From Ophiocordyceps camponoti-saundersi (nom. inval.) (Eukaryota > Ascomycota > Sordariomycetes > Hypocreales > Ophiocordycipitaceae): a stretch of 64,000 nucleotides of DNA. The DNA is taken from assembly GCA_003339415.1 (NCBI GenBank), contig PDHQ01000004.1:308207-372206 (forward strand), written 5' to 3'. The notes beneath the pieces were generated by a model, which did not search any database, had not been told where the DNA came from, and saw only the letters and a list, made by a program, of their open reading frames with translations. Positions 55,784-64,000 of this stretch are shown here, piece by piece (the stretch's first letter is position 1; each line of letters opens with the position of its first letter). The position numbers and the translations under genes are program-made.

Positions 55784-57966
55784 ATGAACGTCCTCAAACT
55801 GCAGAGGTATGTTGCTTCCTTCGGCTCTCTCGGCTCATCTAACGCTCAATCGAACACAGGAAGTTCCCTCAGTTTCAGCAGAATGAAATATTCACTCTTT
55901 CCGACGCCTTTCAGCGGTTAGACATCGACGACAAGGGCTACATAGACGAGGCTACCGCTATCAAGGCCACTCAGCAGAGCGAGAATCAGCCTTACGATGT
56001 TGTTCGACAAGCTCTCAAAGAAGTCGAACTCGACTCGTCACGCCGCGTCGAGCTCGAAGATTACGTTGGCGTCCGTCTCTTCCGCTCGGCTCTCACTTCC
56101 CATCTTTTCGCTAATGTAGGTCTCGTCTAGCTCATTGCCAAGGTCCGTGACACCTCGCCGGCTCAGAAGCGTCTGTCGACCGGTCCCATCTCCCCGGCCC
56201 CTCCCGGCCTCGTCGCCCAGTTCACGGGAGGTGGTCACACTTCCAAGAATAGCGTCGGCGGCAGGATTCAGGTTCAGGGCTCCAACGCCAACACCACTCA
56301 TACCATTAACGAGGACGAGCGTACAGAGTTCACCCGTCACATCAACGCTGTCCTCGCTGGCGATGCCGACATCGACAGTCGCCTCCCTTTCCCCACGGAT
56401 ACGTTCGAGATGTTTGACGAATGCAAGGACGGGTTGGTTCTGGCCAAGCTCATCAACGACAGCGTTCCCGACACCATTGACGAGCGCGTCCTCAATGTAC
56501 CTGGGAAAAAAACCAAGAAGCTCAACGCTTTCCAGATGACGGAGAACAACAACATCGTCATCGAATCCGCAAAGGGAATCGGCTGCTCCGTCGTCAACAT
56601 TGGCTCCGGCGACATCATCGAAGTGCGCGAGCATCTAATTCTCGGTCTCATCTGGCAAATCATTCGACGCGGTCTTTTGGGAAAGATTGACATCAAGCTC
56701 CACCCCGAACTGTATCGATTGTTGGAGGAAGACGAGACCCTCGAACAGTTTTTGCGTCTTCCTCCGGAGCAGATCTTGCTCCGTTGGTTCAATTACCATC
56801 TGAAAGCTGCCAACTGGCAACGAAGGTTTGTCGCCTTTTCCCCTCATTCCGACAGACGCTGACGGCTACCGACCTTGCAGAGTCAACAACTTCTCCAACG
56901 ATGTAAAGGACGGCGAAAATTACGCTGTGCTCATGGCACAAATAGGCCCCGAGTATGGCTGCACTCGGAAGCCGCTTCAGACGCGAGATCTTCTCCAGCG
57001 GGCCGAAGAGGTGCTGCAAGAGTCGGAGAAGCTGGGCTGCCGCAAGTTCCTCACGCCCAAGTCGTTGGTTGCCGGAAACCCGAAGCTCAACCTTGCCTTT
57101 GTCGCCAATCTGTTCAACAACCACCCAGCTCTCGACCCCATTACCGAGGAAGAGAAGCTGGTGGTGGACGACTTTGACGCCGAGGGCGAGCGCGAGGCCA
57201 GGGTTTTCACGCTGTGGCTGAACAGCCTGGATGTGCAGCCGCCAGTCGTGTCCTTCTTCGATGACCTCCGCGACGGCACCATTTTGCTGCAGGCATACGA
57301 CAAGGTCATCAAGGGCTCCGTCAACTGGAGGCACGTCAACAAGGCTCCGGCCCACGGCGGGGAGATGCTTCGCTTCAAGGCGGTTGAGAACACAAACTAC
57401 GCCATCGAACTCGGCAAGCAGAACGGCTTTTCTCTCGTCGGCATTCAGGGCGCCGACATCACCGACGGCCAGCGCACGCTGACGCTCGGCCTCGTCTGGC
57501 AACTAATGCGCAAGGACATCACCCTGACGCTCTCGTCTCTAGCCCAGAAGCTCGGCAAGCGTGAGATTACCGACGCCGAGATGGTCCGGTGGGCAAACGA
57601 CATGTCGCGCAAGGGCGGGCGCAGCTCGACCATTCGCTCCTTCAAGGACCCGGCCATCGCCTCGGGTGTGTTTTTGCTCGATGTCCTCAACGGCATGAAG
57701 AGCAGCTACGTCGACTATGACCTCGTCACGCCCGGTAACACCGACGATGACGCCTATCTGAACGCCAAGTTGAGCATCAGCATCGCTCGCAAGCTTGGCG
57801 CCACCATCTGGCTGGTGCCTGAGGACATTTGCCAGGTGCGCAGCCGTCTGGTGACGACGTTTATCGGTGAGTGGCTCTCCTTCCTACGTTTCTGTCCTTA
57901 TCTTTCGCTTTGCTCACTTTGTGCACGCGTCTAGGCTCCCTCATGGCCACCCACGAGAAGATGTAA
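55784..57966 (+). CDS. SAC6: Fimbrin (actin-bundling protein, SAC6)
   Basis: Cross-links actin filaments in endocytic patches and cables. Five exons (55784-55806, 55860-56070, 56131-56825, 56881-57866, 57935-57966) give 648 residues, close to the fungal norm. The N-terminal EF-hand region starts MNVLKLQR and includes LDIDDKGYIDEATAIKA and RRVELEDYVG. Four calponin-homology domains follow in two actin-binding modules: TINEDERTEFTRHINAVL, KDGLVLAKLINDSVPDTIDERVLN (56425-56500), GSGDIIEVREHLILGLIWQIIRRGLL (56600-56680), LLRWFNYHLKAANW, FDAEGEREARVFTLWLNSLD, and GADITDGQRTLTLGLVWQLMR. The C-terminus SLMATHEKM is in the small last exon. Intron 2 must remove an in-frame TAG at 56128-56130; its donor is the weak GTCCGT, with a good CTAAT branch site. 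Confidence 0.95.
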
Positions 57967-58525
57967 GGCGAAAATGGGTTCATGTGTTGTTGTGTTTCCT
58001 ACAGTCTCAATTTGGTTTGGAAGTATGTACTATGGCCTGCACAGTTGGTGTTTCTGGTTGAAAAGCACTGCCACGATGTGAACGTCGTAGTCTGTCTTAA
58101 ATGTTGTGCGAAGTGAAGGGTCTTGAACTGGTTCTCTGAACCATGGGTGTAGATATATTCATCCAGTGAAGAAACTCATCAGATTTGTATGATGAATTCA
58201 CTCTGTACGTAGTACGTGAGGTGCGATGTCTATAACCCGAGACGCCGCCGACCAAAACAAAGGGCATGCCTTCAAAGGAGGATAACATGTAACATATACA
58301 GGAACATTGTATCAAAAAAGGACGGTATATACCAGGTCAATATCAGACAAGATCACTCCCCGTATGACGACCAAAGAAGCGAAGAACAATCCCAAAAGAC
58401 GCAAGGAGAGAAAGGGCCCTGGGTATCGTAAGAAACGTATAAGTTGGCCAGACATCATGAAGAGAGCCAAGGAGAAGGAGAAAAGGCATAAGAGCGGGAT
58501 AGAAAGAAGGAGCTGAAAGGGGGGA
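57967..58525. other. Convergent intergenic between fimbrin and sterol acyltransferase
   Basis: A 559-bp spacer between two facing stop codons that should hold both 3' UTRs. No gene was recognised; frames in it are short and lysine-rich by composition. Confidence 0.5.
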
Positions 58526-60813
58526 TTAGAGGACGAGGTAAAGGCTGCAAAGGAGGCTGGGACAGGTTATGATGCCGGTCCAGAACATGACGTTTCCCAA
58601 CGTTTCGCGACCTTTGAAGACGCGAGTTCGACTGAGCCAGACGAGCTGAATTTTTCAATGTTAATATTTACTTATAGTGGGAATGCAACGGTCTTTTTTT
58701 CTGTTTCCTTTTTTTCCTTCTCAAGATTTGACCTGAGGGGGGGAAAAGGGGAAGGGGGGATAACATACTGGCAGTTGCGTCATCTGCAAGACGAGCAGAT
58801 AGCCTCGGAGCTTCTTGAAGAGACACCACATTACGAGCTCGTGGACGCAGGAGGAGAAGAAGAAGGTTATTAGGGTGGCGGTGTGCTTGTTCACCTTTAG
58901 GGATGAGATGGAGCTGTGGTAGACGTGGCGGAGGAGGAAGAAGTGGACTGGTCGATTCCAGTCTCGGGCGAACTGGTCCCATGATACTGATGCGGAGTTT
59001 GGTGTTAGCATCCATGCTGAGTTGAATGGGAAAAGACGAAAGGGGAGAGGAGATGGTGACGCACCGCTGTTCCACCACGGGCCGTAAAAGGTTCGGTCGG
59101 CGAAGCGGGTTAGTTCGGCGAGGACGTTGAGGATGGTTTCCCAGATGAGATACCAAGCCAGCTGTTGTGATTTTCAAAGTGAGCTTTGGTGTAAGCTGCT
59201 TCCTCGTTTGAAGTTTGCAGTTGGGAGGTAAAAGGGGGACGGGCATCTTACCAGATACTCTATCATGAATGGGAAAAGCAGTTCGCTTAGCAACCAGGGA
59301 AACTCCTTGATCCTTTCTAGCAACGGCATTCCGCTTTCTTTCATCTCGACCGTTCTCATGACGATGGGGTCTGTAAACTGGTCAGATGGGAGAAGATGAA
59401 GCGCTTCTTGACATACTGAAGAGAAAAAAAACTCACATATAGAATACTGGGAAACTTGAATCATGACAAAGATGATGCCGACCATGGCCACCAGCTTCTG
59501 CGCCACGTACGACCAGCGTATCTCGGGTAAACGAGGGTACCCCAGCTCGTAGACGACGGTAGGCAGCGGAATCCACTTGTAGTGGCTCACAAAGGTCAGA
59601 TTATGCGGGTAGGCGTCAGAGGCGTCGACAGCGATGCCGCGCAGCTCGTCGGCGAGGGCGTCGACCTCCCATTTGATGATGCGGCCGAAGAGGCGGATCT
59701 GTTGGTCGTCGAGAGGCTGTCTGGTGGCGATGGCCTCGGCGATCTTGTCGATGTCTGAGCCGTCGTCGAGCTGCTGCTGCGAGAGTGAGTGTCGTCGCTG
59801 GGCCGAACCGGAGGGCGGCTCGCCCAGGTGGGACGTATCGATGGCCGAAGCCGGAGGGGACGTCGTGCTGGGGCTCGTTGCCGTGTTGACGACGTCGAGC
59901 AGTTCGAGCCTGGACAGTAGGAGGCGGCGCTTTTCGTAGACGGTGGAGAGATATCCATTGTAAAAGGCATACGAGTGCTGCTTCATGAGCATGATGAGGC
60001 CGTGCAAGACAAAGTAAACGGTATGAGTCCAGGGCCAATCGCGGACGAGCGTCCAGCTCACGACGCCGGCGATAAAGGCCGTTTGCCAAATCTATCTCGT
60101 CATAAGATTGGAAATGAAACATTGGGGGGAGGGGACGAAAGGCGCTTACATGTTGGATTATCCAACCTGCACCGTCCCAGCTGACCCATCCGTGGAATAC
60201 GACCTTCTGTAGCAACCAGCTCACACCAGTCAATCCACACATGATGCCATCGGAGAGAAGCAGGACAAAGACTGAGATGGTGATGTTAGTGTTCTGTTTC
60301 TGCCTCGCTAGCGAAAGCTGTCTGCCTACCGTCGCGGTGAAACATGGTCTTCATGATATCCTTGGGTCCCAGGGGCGTGCCATACTGATGCCAGTTATCG
60401 GCAGAAATCTTGAAGACGAAGAAGGCAATTGTCAGCCAAAAGAGGTTGTAGAAGCCGTGGAAAGGACTGTTGGCGGTGACGGAGTTGTACGGGTCAAAGG
60501 CAGAGAAGCGATGAGTGAAGACGAGCCCAGCGAACTTGGGACGAGAGTCGATGGCTGCCCTTCGGGGGTCCTTGGCACGCTGCGAACTCCGGCGCAAGAG
60601 GTCCTGAATTTCCTCATCGTTCTCTTGAAGAACGTGTCCGTTACGCTGCTGCTCCTGCTGTTGCTGGCTCGGGACAGGACGACGACGGAGAGCGGTTGAG
60701 AGGGCAGGACGGACGTTATCGTCATAGTCCTCCTCGCTCGGCGTCTCGGACCGGGACGGAAGAGGCGGTCGGTTTCCGTTTCCAAGATTGCATGAAGGAG
60801 GAGGAGTCGTCAT
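58526..60813 (-). CDS. ARE2: Sterol O-acyltransferase (ARE1/ARE2, MBOAT family)
   Basis: Esterifies ergosterol with fatty acyl-CoA in the endoplasmic reticulum for storage in lipid droplets. The multi-exon gene begins at 60813; exon 1 ends at 60330 and joins exon 2 in phase 1 (V-FVLLLSDGIMCG). The N-terminal 100 residues are polar and cytosolic. Eight or more membrane segments follow, with MKQHSYAFYNGYL, a long Ser/Thr-rich loop, FTxPxxxYELGYPRLPEIRW, and the MBOAT core FYGPWWNSVSWDQFARDWNRPVH (about 59085-58935), leading to LLRHVYHSS. The catalytic His is in SSCVHELVM. The C-terminus KGRETLGNVMFWTGIITCPSLLC (58600-58530) ends at a TAA at 58526. The FYxDWWN signature has Pro in place of Asp, which may be normal for filamentous fungi. 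The family is clear; ARE1 versus ARE2 cannot be separated. Confidence 0.92.
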
Positions 60814-61057
60814 GACGGATCTTGTTGGTAATTCCCCTCCTCCTCCGAGAAGACGACTGATGGAAGAAAGGAAGTGAGAGACCAGGATTGAGACTCGGAC
60901 CCGATGCGCACATACATGGCGACTCGATTACCCGGTCATATGTTTTATGTATGTACTGGCCAGCAAAAGCTCTGACTGCAACGGCTACCTCGGCCGCCGA
61001 GCCTTGCTTATAAGGTGGGGAGGGGAGGGGGGGGGGGGGGGGGGGGGCCCGCGGGGG

Positions 61058-61108
<51 letters not shown>

Positions 61109-61819
61109 CAGGCGGCCGGAGGAGTCGGGATGGGGCGGGGCCGAGGGGATGGAAGAGGTTGCGTAGGCCCGTACATAGAGCCATACCTAACAGGCGGGAG
61201 TAGTAGTAGTAGTAGTACATACATAGGCAAAAGACAGACAGACAGACCACTCGGCCGAGAAGATGGATGGTTTAATAGGGAATGGCTCGTCACCGTTGAA
61301 CGGAAAGTAGCGGTTTTGGATTCAGGAGAAAGACGACGGCGCCTTTAACTCCGCAGAGTTTTTGCTCTATCTGTTTTCGGGTGGGTATTTTTTCCTTTTT
61401 TCCCTTTCTTAGGAGCGTTTCTCATTCACTCCCAGATGCATCTAACGGTCTCAGCCTTGTCTTCTCAGCCTCGCCGCCTCTTCTTCTCTCCCTCTCTCTC
61501 TCTTCTCAGCTACCTAGATAATCTTAGTCAGCGAGCAAAAACTTTCTACAACCTACCTCCATCCACCACCACCATCTCTCTCTCTCCCCCTGCAGCAACA
61601 ACAGCCATACAACAGCAAGCAACCAACGGCTGGGAGGAAAAGGCAAAAAAAAAAAAAAACCTCCCACCCAAAGGCTTCTGCCCATCATCAGCCCTTTTCC
61701 TTCTTCCTCATCCTTAACTCGCAGTTCATCGCCGCCGCCGCCCCCCCCCCGCGCGCGCGCTCTTTCTTCTTCCATAAACCCTTCTGTTACTGGTTTTCTC
61801 TCTCTTCGGCTTGCTCGCC
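60814..61819. promoter_or_regulatory. Divergent intergenic between sterol acyltransferase and SR-protein gene
   Basis: About 1 kb between two start codons, holding both promoters and a very long G tract. The last 300 bases before the SR gene are pyrimidine-rich, as in many fungal 5' leaders. Reading frames across the G tract encode only polyglycine or polyproline and are not genes. Confidence 0.55.
61022..61106 (+). repeat. Long G homopolymer tract
   Basis: A G-only run of 48 bases (61059-61106) is preceded by a 21-base run (61027-61047), separated by a few C-containing bases. It could form G-quadruplexes, or could be a sequencing or assembly artefact. Confidence 0.9.
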
Positions 61820-63396
61820 ATGTCTCGCGGCGGCGGAACGACCCTCTACGTGACTGGCTTCAGCCACGGCACCCGAGCTCGCGATCTCGCCTACGAGTTT
61901 GAACGGTATGTCTGCCGCGTCTCCGCTCGCCCTTTTCTCCGTCGTTTCTCTCTCTGGTCGCTCGAAGCTTCCCTGTCTCTCGTGGCGCGTCTTCGATCGT
62001 CTTGAAGCCATCTTCCGTCCTCCGTTATCGTTGTCGTCGTCTCGTCGTCTCCGTCCTCGTTTTCGCTCTCGTCTTCCACCGCTTTCCCCCCCTCTCCTCC
62101 CCCCCGCTCCCGAGAAAAAAAAATCTCCACCACCACCAACATCGCATCGCACCGCACCGCACCGCACCTCCTCCGCCTCCGCCTACTCCTCCTCTTCTCC
62201 ATCATCATCTTCTTCTATCTTGTCTTCTTCTTCTCCTTCTCCTTCTTCTTCTCTCCATCGTCAAATCGGTCGACGCGCTCGCCTCCTCTCTCGCGATTCG
62301 TTGGCGCCGACTTTAGTCTTGCACGTTTCGTGCGTGCGAGTGCTCCTTGAGCAGAACATTGCACCAGGGGGGGAATGGCTCTCTTTTCCTATACTCCGCA
62401 ACGGAGCACCATGTCACTTCTTTCCTCTATCTCTCTCTCTCTTCATTCATTTCTCTCTCCAGCTCTCTCCAGCTCTCTCTCTGTCTCTCTCTTTCTCCCT
62501 CCCTTACCTTTCCGCTATTTACGGACTTTTTTCTACTTTTTTTTCAAACTCTTTTCTTTCTTTCCTCTGCCACCTATACCTTAACCCGCATGTCTCCGCT
62601 GATATGATATGCTTGTGCTAACATTCGTTGGTGAACAGCTACGGTCGACTTGTTCGTTGCGATATTCCGGCCCCGCGATCTTCGTCAAGCAGGCTGTAAG
62701 TTGTTTGCCAATTCCGATGCTTCACCGCGGTCACTGACCAAGATCTTTTGCAAGGTTCGCCTTCGTCGAGTACGAGGATCGTCGCGATGCGGATGATGCC
62801 TATTACGAGATGCATAACAAGCGCATCGGCCGCGATGATCTCCTGAAGATCGAGGTTCGTGCCATGACCGCCAGCTCTCCCCTCTTTGCCAGTCAAGCTC
62901 ACCGTGTTTCTCAAGTGGGCGCGAACCCCCCCTTCGGCCTCGTGGCGATTCGAGTCTGGCCGCGACCGCGACCGCCGCGGACCCCGCTCTCCCCGGCGTG
63001 GCCGATCTCCTTCGCCTCGCCGCAGCACGCGCGACTATTCTCCTCGCAAGGACGATCGCCGTGACCGCGACCGTGACCGAGACCGCGACTACGATCGGGA
63101 CAGTCGCCGCGACCGCGACCGTTCTCGCAGCCCGGACACCCGGTATGCCGAGAGCTCGACATCCTCGGCTTCATCGTTGACTGATTCGCCTCGCAGCGAC
63201 CGCGACCGTGACATCAAGGAGGAGCGCGATGACCGCGACCGTCGTGAAAACGGCACTAATGGCGAAGACCGTAAGGGTAGGAGAAACCCCCTTGTCATAC
63301 GACGAGTAGTATTGATTCTAACATCGAACAGCGGCAGGCGAAGCGGCAGACAGCCCCCCCCCGGCTGCTCCTGACGATCTTGACGTTGCTGAATGA
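61820..63396 (+). CDS. SR-family splicing factor (RRM plus RS domain)
   Basis: An RNA-binding protein that promotes spliceosome assembly on exons. Five exons (61820-61905, 62639-62695, 62755-62854, 62916-63276, 63332-63396) give 222 residues. One RRM spans about residues 9-80: TTLYVTGFSHGTRARDLAYEFER, then YGRLVRCDIP (RNP2 side) and FAFVEYEDRRDADDAYYEM (RNP1 FAFVEY), ending DLLKIEWARTPP. An Arg/Asp/Ser-rich tail follows: SPRRGRSPSPRRS, repeated RDRDRD and RSRSPD. This matches Srp2/SRSF-type fungal proteins. The start is fixed by the RRM. Intron 1 is 733 nt, more than ten times the others, and is pyrimidine-rich; long introns in SR genes often host autoregulatory alternative splicing, but no poison exon was identified. 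All other introns are normal. Confidence 0.9.
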
Positions 63397-64000
63397 TGGG
63401 TCACAGAATCTTGTTCGTATGTACAGCGGTCGAGGAGGTCCAGCCCGATTTGCTCGTTCGTTCGAGCGGCTGCGCCTGTGCCTCGCCCTGAACTCGTGTT
63501 GCTCTTTTCTTTCGATTTTTTTTTCTCATCAATTCCCCCGAGGGTCGGTCGAGGTGGTTATACGGGCGTAGAAAAAGTCGCATGTCATTCGGCCCCCCCC
63601 AGAGCAGCAGCAGCACCAGATTTTGTGATTTTGATGCCAGCTGGACGCGACGACGGACTTGTTTGCTCCGGGTGATTGTCAAGATCCCCTGTTGCGTCCC
63701 CCCTAATTTGATTGATATTCGCCAGATATAGGCAGTAGTCTAGGTTATTGCCACGGCGGAACGGAATTTGAACGCTGATGAGCCAGGGAACGGTGCGAGC
63801 ATAGCTGTCACAGTGGACGTCTAGGGAGGAGCACTCGTTAGATGTCGGTAGGCTAGGACTAAGAAGCAATCGAATCAAGGCATCATGGCATACATTGGTA
63901 GGCACCTAGTCAGGGCATCACGAGGTTTCGGCATGATGAGGTTTGGTAGGTCGTAGATGACTAAGGTGCCGTCTCTTTCTCTACAAACTCACTGGTACAA
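63397..64000. other. Downstream of SR-protein gene to window end
   Basis: Expected 3' UTR of the SR gene, then apparently non-coding sequence. No reliable frame was seen; another gene may begin beyond the window. Confidence 0.45.

Noticed and set aside
60985..61348. Polyglycine and polyproline frames over the G tract
   Set aside because: Purely a product of the homopolymer run.

Overview
The window is nuclear DNA of a filamentous ascomycete (Pezizomycotina, most likely a Sordariomycete; species not determinable). Genes carry many short introns (about 50-110 bp, GT..AG, CTAAC-type branch sites), gene density is high on both strands, and the housekeeping proteins are typical of filamentous fungi. 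No transposon, rRNA, tRNA or CRISPR was recognised. Gene boundaries below come from reading splice sites by eye and checking that frames join across introns.

Region 1 (1-4.4 kb): the 3' nine-tenths of RPB2 (RNA polymerase II second subunit, cut by the window edge), then the small cytochrome oxidase assembly gene PET117 on the minus strand.

Region 2 (6.2-22.4 kb): a compact secondary-metabolism locus. A 1,591-residue acyl-adenylating enzyme with carrier protein and three Pls-type membrane/hexapeptide terminal domains (+) converges on a complete 11-exon highly reducing polyketide synthase (KS-AT-DH-MT-ER-KR-ACP, 2,574 residues, -). An FSH1-type alpha/beta hydrolase (+) is divergent from the PKS. 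The hydrolase seems to have lost its catalytic Ser and His. Up to three PKS introns begin with GC instead of GT. I infer that the PKS makes an acyl chain which the adenylating enzyme may load and modify; the product is unknown. This is the most likely undescribed system in the window.

Region 3 (22.6-26.4 kb): a divergent gene pair, a secreted MACPF/perforin-like protein (-) and an aegerolysin (+). This is the classic arrangement of two-component pore-forming proteins in fungi.

Region 4 (27-39 kb): housekeeping genes: VMA10 (V-ATPase subunit G, with an ATG-only first exon and a 9-nt microexon), CTNNBL1-like spliceosome protein, a MIT-domain protein, GUF1 (mitochondrial LepA/EF4), an SRAP/HMCES DNA-crosslink sensor, and a small secreted cysteine-containing protein.

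Region 5 (39-64 kb): a gene-poor 2.6 kb stretch, a fungal ascorbate-oxidase-like multicopper oxidase, RPC160 (RNA polymerase III largest subunit), a DDHD phospholipase, a RING-like protein, fimbrin (SAC6), an ARE-type sterol O-acyltransferase and an SR splicing factor. Intergenic DNA here holds CT and GTAG microsatellites and a 48-base G homopolymer.
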